A stretch of DNA of 64,000 nt from Anas platyrhynchos. Lineage: Eukaryota; Chordata; Aves; Anseriformes; Anatidae. The notes under the pieces were generated by a model. That model made no database searches. It saw nothing but the letters and a program-made list of their open reading frames with translations, and was not told where the DNA came from. The stretch spans positions 22,643,501 to 22,707,500 of the forward strand of contig NC_092592.1 of the NCBI RefSeq assembly GCF_047663525.1. Direction: 5' to 3'. A program made the translations under genes and the position numbers. Shown here one piece after another: positions 35,001 through 44,618 of the stretch; positions within the stretch are counted from its first letter, which is position 1, and each line of letters opens with the position of its first letter.

Positions 35001-36712
35001 CACCTCAGGTAATAAGGACTGTCAAGTTGCCCCTGTTCAGGTCCTTTTCCCTGGACGATACAGTGAGCAGCAGTTATAAGGAAATGGAAGGTAGATTTGC
35101 ATCCTCAGCAGCACACAGCAAGCAGCCCCGAGACACGTTGCATGCCCAGGAGCGAGGCTGGTCGGCACTGAGGCGCAGAGGGCAGCAGAATGTGAGGGAA
35201 GGCGCGACTGACAAAGAGAGAGATGCCAGTGAGTCTGGATCTACTTCAGCAACACTGGACCCCAACCTTCTGGAAGATACAGAGAGCTTTTCTTTGGGGA
35301 AGCTGATGGAAGAAGATGAAGAGACGTGTGCTTTGTTAAATAAAGTTGGGAAAATGAATGAGGAAAGTGTCTGCAGCAGTAAAGAGAAGTCCCAGATTAG
35401 GAAGGCAAGACACAGCTTAACACAGCCAAATTTGGGTCTGGAAAATGACCAAGCACAAAACAACCCCAGCTATCCCATAGAAAGGAAGACAAATTACTTT
35501 AAGAACCATCATTTATCTAAGCGCAAAGGTGGTTCTTGTGCGAAAAAAATAATAACTAGGGAGACAATTTCCCCTGTGACTGGCTCTGTATCAGAGGACC
35601 ACATATATTCTCCTGTATCCCATGAAGTTTTAGAGGATATCCCACACATGGAAGGTGGGTCAGTTTTATTAGACAGTCTTGAATGCTCTGCTGTTACAAG
35701 CCCCAGGTCAGGAAGCACGATGCACTCTCTTGTTGCCAGTTTACCATCAGATAAACCAACAATTTCTAGCCTTGGAGAAACAGAGGATGCTGTAAACCCT
35801 GCCTTGTTGAACACGACACTGAAGAGCCAAGCAGATATGTCTGCAGAAGAGATACTTGATTCAATGCAGAGACATCTACTTGATTCTGCAGGGGAAGCTG
35901 AGAGATTGGAGCTCAGGGGACTTGGGGAGAGAGGAGCAGGCAAGCCTCCCGCTGTGCCACCAAAAACAGAAAAGGCACTGCGGCGGGCCAAAAAGCTGGC
36001 AAGCAGGAGAAAGAAAATGGAAGAGCAGCAGAAAAAACATCAGACAGAACATACGGATGCTGTAGGGAGAAAGCCTTCTCATTCTGGACAGGCACTAGTA
36101 TCTCCCTCACCCCTGGGATATTCCCCTCTCCATCCTGTCCCTCACTCAGCTTTTCCTCCTACAGAAACCAGTATAGGAAGACCCACTGGTGCATCAGCAG
36201 TAAGCCCTTCACCTTCTTTAACCCAGCGTAAACTCCTCCAAGACCCTGACTCTGGCCAATACTATGTAATTGATTTACCAGCTGAAGTTAATTTGAAGAC
36301 ATTTTATGACCCAGAAACTGGCAAATATGTTCAAGTCTCAGTCCCTTCCTTGGAAGGGAATTTATACCCACCCTCCTCTTCAGAAATTAGGAATTCTCCC
36401 TACGCCGCCTACCCTAGAGTGTTGCCTTTACCAGCTTCATCTGTAGCAGTGCTGAAGTCACCTTCTCAGCTCTCTGAACCTATGTGGTTAATGCCAGCTG
36501 TGCCAGGAGAACCACCCGAAGATGGTCAACAGAACTACAGAGGCACTGAAGCTGTGGATACTCAGCCGTATATTGAACCTGTCTCTTATTCCTATGGCCA
36601 AGATGCTGAAGAAACTCAGGTTCACTTAGGAAAGGACATGAGCCCAACCCCAAATACAGACCTAGTGGCCCTCACTGATTTAGATGATTTTGTTGCTGAA
36701 GGGGTATCCTGA
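32078..36712 (+). CDS. CEFIP: Cardiac-enriched FHL2-interacting protein (CEFIP, C10orf71 orthologue)
   Basis: One uninterrupted 1544-codon frame encodes the orthologue of mammalian CEFIP. This large, mostly disordered striated-muscle protein is reported at the Z-disc, where it binds FHL2 and promotes calcineurin/NFAT signalling. The N-terminus (MQGNKKHTEG, then DSSSIGSLLDDADREVSSLT) matches the human protein as I remember it and supports this ATG, which has A at -3. A conserved FLHSENSAFESW lies near residue 272. A proline-rich segment spans about 342-470. FNLKDVRKRVKSIYTPSPML is near 610-630, a KLPLFRSFSLDD motif near 980-1000, and a basic, coiled-coil-like RRAKKLASRRKKMEEQQKK near 1301-1320. 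Residues about 1384-1425 (KLLQDPDSGQYYVIDLP, then FYDPETGKYVQVSVP) are the DUF4585-type domain shared with C4orf54 and PROB1. The human protein is about 1435 residues, so this one is somewhat longer. No catalytic domain is present. The next gene, DRGX, converges on it. Confidence 0.95.
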   Translation: MQGNKKHTEGHSDSSSIGSLLDDADREVSSLTDRAFRSLCVAELEDSYNEPNLAISPDLAHQFSAKFHPGTLNHAIKLTASCNKLTARNNEHTIWASTFQQLPKYALEEKKIAKNNTLGTERKKLNLPVPGPRNNKHVSKVSSLIKTFDKTANQGSGGSLIAIKQPIKNSFQKSKLNHGNNMACGDDTAILSIHKELSEFSEDSQDSHCLTGKHEPQKRPNKIDLSYCGSDGYYPVLIEMSKIAKSNFSRSSKKALKNKNMKVNEPAKKGNFLHSENSAFESWKVHHKKLTEKQEFVDLITEKEGLTYLEEVPFSKGSHTSEHKLPPDKTTVAKKQEKDFQMEPPPPETAFSTPLPAVFVPQGPLQSGTEFHAALPPAPPPRIHVHHGPPRPPPVPQALPLAAPTQQSHPPTPPIREAPPVPLPPLPVQLSPLALSQASVSPQSVSSRMVSSSPVSQAPVPPPRVHPPTLTEEEDISPQQDTICPPWRRPRTTKEAYERRQTSKEKFTASDETCSLSEKMTGDKPDLDVTPLDKQANSPGSASPTFNITELLTPIIPPKQEVDPMEGELIPLTPPPTDSVAERDDEATGFGDYRSRDSYKAKASSLLFNLKDVRKRVKSIYTPSPMLRALENKNKTKENIQENIKVNTSSSTLQEISNKNIAEKDESSDITSVLSECVHENDNKTDLTGHFTDNYLTLSSPQTTADLLFHQTGDNLQQDNSKYKELVKNTRENEKMFRHQSEEPYLRKSLPHPALKAYSRDTTDTTAGQPVQKPSFRAEEIERQAGHQNENFAFRTLPSQLLPAEDVPYSDIQSNVAVSGHEAQGKRSPSSSEQSFVSTVEQPFQEEPFPLDPLIQKSSLQESQRTKGEMSADSKKSHEGRVKAAGEDELQYYACISSGTGAAESKEGRVTGNEQRSLMKEKIRQEKKEEVNGMDSASDSIKDTSTPRSEETQTQPSSSSSKPCLFMIKDNTFRSPQVIRTVKLPLFRSFSLDDTVSSSYKEMEGRFASSAAHSKQPRDTLHAQERGWSALRRRGQQNVREGATDKERDASESGSTSATLDPNLLEDTESFSLGKLMEEDEETCALLNKVGKMNEESVCSSKEKSQIRKARHSLTQPNLGLENDQAQNNPSYPIERKTNYFKNHHLSKRKGGSCAKKIITRETISPVTGSVSEDHIYSPVSHEVLEDIPHMEGGSVLLDSLECSAVTSPRSGSTMHSLVASLPSDKPTISSLGETEDAVNPALLNTTLKSQADMSAEEILDSMQRHLLDSAGEAERLELRGLGERGAGKPPAVPPKTEKALRRAKKLASRRKKMEEQQKKHQTEHTDAVGRKPSHSGQALVSPSPLGYSPLHPVPHSAFPPTETSIGRPTGASAVSPSPSLTQRKLLQDPDSGQYYVIDLPAEVNLKTFYDPETGKYVQVSVPSLEGNLYPPSSSEIRNSPYAAYPRVLPLPASSVAVLKSPSQLSEPMWLMPAVPGEPPEDGQQNYRGTEAVDTQPYIEPVSYSYGQDAEETQVHLGKDMSPTPNTDLVALTDLDDFVAEGVS
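32305..32340 (+). repeat. 15-bp direct repeat inside CEFIP
   Basis: CAAGCTAACAGCAAG occurs at 32305-32319 and again at 32326-32340. It encodes the duplicated KLTA motif (KLTASCNKLTAR). The spacing of 21 bases preserves frame. It looks like a small in-frame tandem duplication in a disordered N-terminal segment. Confidence 0.9.
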
Positions 36713-37235
36713 AAACCAAAATAACAAAACATGCTAGCTAGTGTTTTTAAGATCCATTCGGACAGACACACGCACACACAAGCACATGCAGATTTTGTTT
36801 GTACAACACTATATTTCTGAACCTCATTGTGGTCTGGGTGGGAAGGAAAACGAAAGCTGACCGTGTTGAAAGATGCGAGGTGATGATCACTCTTAAGAAG
36901 TGTGAAACTGAGTAAGCCCCAAATCATCAGTGAGATAAAGGGGCAATGCCAGCTAAACAAATGAATACAACAGTATGAAGCCACTGCTTGCTGCTGCTGC
37001 TGCTTTGCCACTATAGTGGCTGGGATTGCCAAAGCAAGAGTCCTTTTGCCCAGATGGGTTGCATGATATATGACAGAAAGTAAAACCTGTGAAACCATCC
37101 TGTCCATGCTATGAGACCTAGGAAAGATTCTGCATCTCACAAACTTTCCTCACACCCTGCCTTCGAAGTGTATTGACAGATGGAAAGCCTATGGCTACAA
37201 ATATGCCATAATAAACCTGAGAGTCATTTTTTGCA
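36713..37235 (+). other. CEFIP 3'UTR, shortest likely form
   Basis: The sequence after the TGA stop at 36710-36712 contains a CA-rich stretch near 36768-36790 and a short CTG run near 36988-37002. The first canonical poly(A) signal, AATAAA, is at 37210-37215 and is followed by a T-rich stretch. Later signals at about 38096-38101 and 38483 could give longer 3'UTRs. Which one is used cannot be seen from sequence. Confidence 0.45.
37210..37215 (+). terminator. Candidate CEFIP polyadenylation signal
   Basis: This is the first AATAAA downstream of the CEFIP stop, about 500 bases away, followed by TTTTTT within 20 bases. It is a plausible proximal poly(A) site; alternatives occur near 38096 and 38483. 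Confidence 0.4.
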
Positions 37236-37693
37236 CACACACTGATTACCCAGATGTTATTGACAAGAAGATTGTATACTGGATGCACTATACAGCAGTC
37301 ATATCAAAGAAACATTTAAACAACCAGAATACATTTGCAGCTGCTCTGGACTTCTCATATACCTTTGCAGTATCCACTAACAAGCTGCTGAATTCTTTAT
37401 ATTTGTTGATAATCTCCAAATATGCTCTTCTACAGTCAGGGGTTATTTATAATGCAAATTTAAACTTCAACTTATCTCAATACTTGGCCTGAAATATTTT
37501 GGAAAGGTGCAAGGCTGAATGAAATCCCTTAACATTATTTAATTTTTTGTTAGGATGAGAAGACTTTTGCTTATTATAATTGAAATGCTTTTTGGTTTGG
37601 TTTGGTTTTAGGCTCCCACTGAAATACAGTGCTAACTTTTAAAACCTGAAAAATATTGTTTCTAATTTTGGTCTCATGCAGTCTGTGATTTAA

Positions 37694-37744
37694 AGAAAAA
37701 AAAAAAAAAGAAAAAAAAAAAAGGAAGAAGAAGAAGAAAAAAGA
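37694..37744 (+). repeat. A-rich purine tract
   Basis: Two long A-runs separated by a G are followed by GAAGAAGAAGAAG. This is low-complexity polypurine sequence with no associated retroposon that I recognise. Confidence 0.9.
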
Positions 37745-39156
37745 TACAACACAACCAAAGTACTAATTTCTAGAAAAGTGCTTCTTTGAATTATCACTAT
37801 TCTTTGAAAGCTCTATATCAAACTATAACTCATCTTTGTTTAAGATCTTCTTTATCATCATAGATAATAGAAGAACCTTGGTGAAAAATGCAATGTGCCT
37901 GCTTATAAATATCTAAATTTGGAGTATTGTTTTCCCTTTTTTTTCCATTTCATTTGAATAGTTTTCTCTAATTAAAATTGAAGTACAGGAGTTCAAAGGA
38001 GCAGACATTAATGTCTGCAGACATTAAAATTTTTAAACAATTTTGACTTGGAATTCAGAAAATGCAGTCTCCCCTGTGACGGCTCATTTTGAAAGAAATA
38101 AAAAAGAAGAATGAAAATCAGGAGTGTTTCAGGAATAAGGATCGCATATCAGGCTGTTATGTTAAGATAAATGGTACCTATTATGAATATTTTTCTTCTA
38201 TTTTGGTCACAAATATTTTACTAAACTGACATGGGGCCATTTTTGTTGTACTGTTACCAGCTTTCACTGTATATTGCCTAATGCCTATCCAGCGTAGGGC
38301 AGAATGTCATCATGTTAAAATACTGAGAAATGGATTTATTGAAGTTTTCCATGGTACATTTAGACAGACTATGTAATCTGAAACCCTAGCAGAGTGTGCA
38401 AGCCATGGTTTTGATTTGATATTACAAATGTAAATGCCCTTAACAGCCACAAGTCAAGAACCAGACAGGTGCTCAGAAGACATAATAAAAGCATGCTGTC
38501 CAAGGGGAGACTATGGATACAAAGTATCTGTGCACAGACAAGAAAAAATGGTGATTTGATAAACAAAACATATTACCACATTAAAGCAAACAAACAAACC
38601 AACCTTTTGTTTGATTAACCGTTGTTCATTTTGTAGATGTGCACACTTATCCTTCTGCACCCTTTGCTTTTGAGTTTCTTCTTTTAGAGTGGAAAGTGGG
38701 ATCCTCCAGTATACTACTTGAAGGTATGTTAGGAAATCAGGGAGCATTTTTCACTTCTTGTAAAGGCAAACTGAAACCTGGGTGTCTGAAGAGGAGCCAG
38801 TCATGACTCAGATACCAAATACTTTTGGCCAATCTTTTCTGTTAGCTTATGGGAGCTGCATTCACAGCAGAGTGGCTCTCTGAACTTGCACATGTTCCAG
38901 AGAGAGTTTTGTCCTAAAGAATTTGTAGCTAAATGAAACAAACACAGAACTGGGAAACTTTGAAAACAAATATGAATAGGTTTCTTATCATATATCCAGA
39001 GCTGTCCCCAGAGTGATTTGCTACAGGGAGTGATTGATGTTATACAAGTGTTGCGCCAGGTCCCAACTCAGTAATGATTCTGTTTGAGGATGGACCCATC
39101 AGCAAACCTGTCTCTGGCCTAGATCATACTATTGGCCAGCTTTTTGCTAGTCTACA

Positions 39157-39178
39157 ACACACACACACACACACACAC
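39157..39178 (+). repeat. (AC)11 microsatellite
   Basis: Eleven uninterrupted AC dinucleotides, long enough to be polymorphic in a population. Confidence 0.95.
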
Positions 39179-39318
39179 GAATATATGTACTGATAAAGCT
39201 GCTGCTATAAGAAGACAGCAGTAATGCCTGTGTTGGTGAACACAAAATGTGCATTAAAAGGTGGCCAAGTTACATCTTTTCAAATAACAAATATCTACCT
39301 TTCCATGTCCATTTCTGT

Positions 39319-39408
39319 TTTTGTTTTTTTTTTTTGTTTTGTTTTGTTTTTTGTTTGTTTGTTTTGTTTGTTTGTGTGTTTGTTTTATTGTTTTTGTTTT
39401 TGTTTTAA
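39319..39408 (+). repeat. GT-rich low-complexity tract
   Basis: About 90 bases made almost only of T-runs interrupted by single G residues (GTTTT and GTTTG units). It lies shortly upstream of the second CR1 copy. Confidence 0.9.
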
Positions 39409-39529
39409 TTTCTGCTTTGGGAAATCTGTGTCAGATGGACAAAATAACAGCTGTGAATTGACCTCTTTGGGAGAGGAAATTATGGGAAATGTTCAACAGC
39501 CAGCAAGACAGTTCCATAAGCACTGTTCC

Positions 39530-39818
39530 ATATTCTCCCACATGCCTAGTGACAGGACGTGGGGAAATGTGCTAAAGTTGCACCAGGGGTGTTTTAGGTG
39601 GGATATTAGGAAGAACTTCTTTACTGAGAGGGTTGTGAGGCATTGGAATGGGTGCCCAGGATAGTGGTGAAGTCACCATCCCTGGAGGTCTTTAAAAGAC
39701 GTTTAGATGTTGAACTTAGCAATGCGGTTTAGTGGAGGACTTGTTAGTGTTAGGTCAGAGATTGGACTTGATGATCTTGAAGTCTCTTCCAACCTAGACA
39801 ATTCTGTGATTCTGTGAT
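39530..39818 (+). mobile_element. CR1 retrotransposon, short decayed copy
   Basis: This is the 3' end of a CR1 element in the same orientation and apparently the same subfamily as the copy at 2306-2923. Both share GACAGGACG, the [20 protein letters not shown] segment, the 3'UTR stretch TTAGTGTTAGGTCAGAG-like, and the ATTCTGTG tail (here two copies, 39801-39816). The ORF2 frame is broken by a small deletion near 39652, so the translation stops early at GCPG. The 5' boundary is approximate. Confidence 0.93.
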
Positions 39819-41346
39819 AATGCCAATGACCATGACATTAAATCACACAATAAAGGTGTCTAGGCAAACTAAGCTGGTTTCTGCCTTGCAGGAGCCTGTG
39901 GTAGCTCTGTGTGTAAGGAAGCCCAGCAGACTGTAAGGAGCCATTGCTTTCACTGCTCCCTTCTCTTGCAGTAGCCATTTTTGCATGCTGCATTTCTGAG
40001 ACTTGGTTGCAATGGCTGATCTTCCCTGAAGGCATGACAGAGGCAAACAGGCCCAGGGAGAGTCACAGGTATCCCTCAGCTTGGCCCTGAACCACCTCTC
40101 TTTGAACCTTTCTCTTTCTGGGGCAGCCCCAACACCTTTCACTCCCCTTGTCACAAAGCAGTTGTGGACTGCTGTCCTGCAGCCATGGCTCTCTCCCAGG
40201 AGCTCAGCTTTCCTCATGAGAAATGCTGCAGTTGTTTGAGAGTGCGGTTTAGTTGAAATGGCCTGCATGTGTGGATTTTAGCATCTCCTTGTGTGTTCAG
40301 GGACTTCCTAAACCATTTTTTTCCAAGAAAACGTGTCATTATTAATTAATAAACCAAATAAATGGGAGTTATTTTACAATACAGGAATGACTTCCAGTCA
40401 GCTTTTTCATTGTAATTATATCTCTGTGTAGTTTTATCTCCAGCCATGCCCACAGAAACAGTCGACAATGGAGAAGTGTGTGTGTGTGGTATACAATCAA
40501 AGGTCTAGGAGATGACTGCTTGCAGGACTTCCTGCTGCTTTCTAGCCCTCCTACAGAGGGGGAGCCAGAGGCTGGGCAGGAACACCCCACGCCAGCACTC
40601 CTCCATCTTTCCCACCACTCCGCCACATGAGGGCCGCGGCCTGGCCATCGGCCCTGCGGTGAGGTGCCAGAAGTCGGGCCAGCAGCTCTGGAAGAGGTGG
40701 CCTTCCTGCCACCACCCACAGGCAGAAAGGCTTTCACACCTCCCTGTCCTGCAAGTTACCAGGTGTCTAGTTTGGTGTAACTCAAGTTTGTCACTACCAA
40801 CCACTCCTCCAGACTATATGCGCTCTCCCAAAGTGATGGTTTTGCATTTCTCCTCAATTTCTCTTATTGTTTGATGCATTATAAAACACAGCTGAGACTC
40901 TTCTCAAAGAGGTTTCAGCTCAGTCCTTGTCCAGACTGGCAATTTCATTCAGATCTTTCCTGCCTTGAACCCTGACTAGCCAAGCAGTCCTCACTGACCA
41001 CGAAAATGTTACTGTGATTTGATTATAACAGAGCATAAACAGAAAAGATTACTATGATTTACCAGAAATATTTTGACAGATTTGCATATCTGTATTTGGG
41101 GGTATAATTTGTTTCCTTCCTGAGAAAATAAAGACCTGTAAGTTTGATCTTCAGTCTCACTCAAAGCTGCATCAGAAGCTGGTGATATTGTATGAGATGG
41201 GCTACATGGGCTCTAGTGAATGCACACAAATGTGTAATTTGGAGAAACTGATGTGCATCATCAGTCATTTTTATTAAGGAAACGCTGTTTCAGAGCCTTA
41301 CAGGAGACAGAAAGAACATGGAACACTTGAGTAAATTGAACTTTAA

Positions 41347-41372
41347 TTTTATTTATTTATTTATTTATTTTT
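41347..41372 (+). repeat. (ATTT)n microsatellite
   Basis: Six to seven copies of ATTT in an AT-rich context; an ordinary simple repeat. Confidence 0.95.
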
Positions 41373-42920
41373 GTGAAATGCCCATTATGACAACAGAGGT
41401 CAATGATTAATTTATTTTGTCTTTAGGCTGATTATTCTGGTCTTATGATGATCTTATATTCACCATTGTCCCCTGGTATTAAATATAATAATGTAATTAT
41501 GGGGTTTAAATGGGTAGGGAATGGATGAAAATGACCTGTGGTCTTCCCCTGCTTCTTTTTGATATTCTCAAAGTTTTCATGATGTTGATTTTTTGCATTA
41601 GGTAGTCAGGTCTTCGGTACTCTATGGGCAATTAGAGACTTGTTTCTAATATGCTACTCAACATACTTAGAAAGCAGCATTTCAATAGTGCAGAAGAGAA
41701 ATCATTTATGTCCCAATTGCTTAAAGCTCTGTGTTTTTATTAAAGCAGATTTAACTCAAGTCTTTGGGGAAGCAGCTTGCCGTGCTAAAAATTCCGCACC
41801 TTCTCATGTCAAAGTCCACTAGCAAAGATGAATATATTGAGACCTGAAGTACTTTGAAAGGAAAAGAGGAATATGCTCTGAGATGCAGGGTTGAAAATCT
41901 TTGAAATCTTTCAAGTTGAACTCTGGCAAAAAGCCAAAAATGTTCAAACCTGGGATACACTTTCAAAAGCCAGGGCTTGTCAAAGTCAGTCTTGCCCTAT
42001 ACAGCCCAAACTCTTCCTTATGCTCACTTAGACTCCCTTTTTCTGGAATTCCCAGTGTGTACCCACTCCCACCCACTGGCATTCAGTCAGAGCCTCATCG
42101 TCTCTCAACTGCCCCTCCAATTTCTTAAAACTGGCACAGGGGATGACAGCATTCAAAGCACCAAAAAAGGGCACCCTGCTTTTTTTGCTATGCTAGTTAA
42201 CAGCAGGTGTAGTCATCAATGACACAGAGTGCTTCAGGCAAACCTGAGTGGCCTTGTTCAGGATCTTTCTTACATTGGCAGACCACAGATGGCACAGTCA
42301 GACTCTCAAATAAGCAGCGATCCTTCCTTCTATTCCAAGCACTGATAAGCTGCAGAGGATATGGAATGAATCTGGGCCAAGGGAGACTCATTCTGTGACT
42401 GCACCAAGATTGCTGAAAGTCCATTAGCAGAATCAGTTTCTGCTGGCAGGCACTGCCTGGATCAGGTCTCCTGGGACTGCATCCCTTCCCAAGGAATGTG
42501 GATGGAAACATTTCAGAATTATTTGGTGTCAAAGCTGGCTATGGCTTCTCCAACAGGGAAAAGTTGGAAAGAAATTATAGGAGAGTATCATATTGCATTA
42601 TAAGATAAGACAATCTTATTGTTGAGAATACTTTGATACATGGATGTAGGCTTATATATAGATGTATCTAGGTATGTCTACATGTCTATATATAGTTATA
42701 GATATAGTATTTATGTTATAACGAAATGTCTGGACATGATCTAAACAGTGGCCTTGAACTGTCCTTTCCTTCTCCCACCTGCTGATCTGCGTGTCCTGTT
42801 ACTTGCAGGGTCTGTCCCAAGGGAGCTCCACTTTCCCTGGGGCTTCCCATGTACCCTGGGCATGTTCCCCTGTCCAGGGAGGAATAATATTTATCTCTTT
42901 CCATATTCTCATCCAGGAAT

Positions 42921-42935
42921 GGGGGGGGAGGGGGG
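42921..42935 (+). repeat. G-run, possible quadruplex
   Basis: Eight G residues, one A, then six G residues, with a further GGG at 42943-42945. This can satisfy a G-quadruplex pattern on the + strand. No gene is close enough to suggest a promoter role. Confidence 0.6.
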
Positions 42936-44540
42936 TGTACCTGGGATGCCCCCATCCTTCTGTCTGGCATGGTGGAGGAACAAGCGACTGCCCTTCCCCT
43001 CCATGAAGCCACTGCCTTGCCAGCCTGAGACACAAACACCTCTCCTGGCTGTGAGCTCAGCCCCAGCACTCCAACCCTGCAGCGTGACCGGCCCCAGCGC
43101 CAGTTCGGCTGACAGGCAAACCTCTCAAATCAGCAGCCACTTGAGCCCTCACATAAACCAAGCAAGATCAAATACCAGCTAAAGTGCTGGCCCTGGAACC
43201 TACTGGCACAGCATGCCAGTCCCAACAGTTTCCTAAGAGCAGCAAACTTCCCTGCTTAACTACACAGCTACATGTACCTCGTACTGCTGCCTTGGTACCT
43301 GCCCTGTGGGCCGCAAACCTCGGCCTCCTGCCCACATTTGGGTTTGTCCACTGCTCTCTTCTGAGCTGAGAAATTTCTTGACTCATTTTCTACTTGCTTA
43401 CATATATGTGTAAGTAAACAGTCCTGAACCTTTCTTTTGGCTTGAAATAAAATTTTAAAGAAAGCATTCATTAAGAATTATGCATTTAAAAAAAAAAAAA
43501 AATGAAACTAGAGGAAAAGCATTCAAGTCTCTTAAAATATTTCCAATAATACAAAATGATTTGTTATTTTGTGGTTTTCTGGACTGAAAATTGTCTTGGC
43601 TTCGTTAATTTTGTGGTCCAGTTTGACGTGAGGAAGAGCTGTCACCAAAATGTCCATGTGAGGGGGAAACAGCACCCGACCCAGGCTCCCAGCGCCGGCT
43701 GCCAGTGCTGAGCCCCTGTGGAGCTCCCTCTTGTGCTGGACCGTCCCTGTCTCTGGGTACAGCTGCGTGAGACCAGCTCTGTGAGGACATCTTGTTATTA
43801 ATGCTGGGGGGCTATTCCTGATGCTAACTAACCGTGTTTTCAAGTGGTAGAGGAACTCGGTTGTGGTTTTATATCCTTCTGGGCATCCAAGACATGTTTA
43901 ATGGTGTGCAATATCTGCATCCCTGGAGTATAGTAAGTGAGGTTATCTGATCGTACTCAGCAGGACACTAACCACGTGGTTTAGACTTGTCAATTTTTAA
44001 GCTTCTCATCTGAAAAGCCCAAACAACAGCCTGGTCTTTGAAAAGCTTCTGGCCACATCTGTGCTGTGAGAGTGGCGCTGATGTAAGGGCAATCGTGCAT
44101 TTACACTGCGCTTGAAGCATGCCTTCAGGCAGCAGAGCTTCATCGGCTTTGTACCATGGCAGGAAGCCCACCCTCTAAATAAGTGTAACCCAAGGGGTAA
44201 AACAAAGGCTTTGTATGTGTGCCTGCATTCATGCTACGGGTGGTGCTGGAACAGCCTCGTAGGCCAAGGCCATGTACCCCGATAGGGCTGAGCAGGAGGA
44301 AGCCTGTGACATCATAGACAGAGCAACATGGAACCTGGTGTGTGCTTTTTATTACAGATGATATTAAATCCAGCCCTAATAAAATTAAGCCCTCACTCAC
44401 TCTTAATTCTCTACCCCAGCTCTCCCCCCTCCCATTGACAGAAATGCTGGGAGCTGAGCTGGGAAAGAGATGGTCACAGACAAGCAGGGGAGGGAGGAGA
44501 CAGGGACATAAGAGCTGTGTTCTTAGCAGGTGTTGTTATT

Positions 44541-44618
44541 AATAAAAACAAAAACAAAAATAAAAAATAAAAATAATATAAATAAAAATAAAAGATAAAA
44601 TAAAAATAAAATAAAAAT
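44541..44618 (+). repeat. A/T-rich (AAAATA)n-like tract
   Basis: About 78 bases of A-runs interrupted by single T, plus a few C or G. It could be a decayed poly(A) tail or a degenerate simple repeat. Confidence 0.9.

Larger units (their letters stand above)
37236..39318. other. Non-coding DNA or extended CEFIP 3'UTR
   Basis: AT-rich sequence with no recognised coding exon. It holds an A-rich purine tract at 37694-37744 and an (AC)11 microsatellite at 39157-39178. The part up to about 38500 could be 3'UTR if the distal AATAAA signals are used. Confidence 0.5.

Noticed and set aside
36622-37140. A 172-codon - strand open frame across the CEFIP 3' end
   Set aside because: It overlaps the CEFIP C-terminus and 3'UTR antisense, and contains low-complexity Gln and Cys/Val runs from CTG and CA repeats.
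44541-44618. The poly(A) tail of a processed pseudogene
   Set aside because: The sequence upstream shows no similarity to a known mRNA, and the tract is too degenerate to assign.
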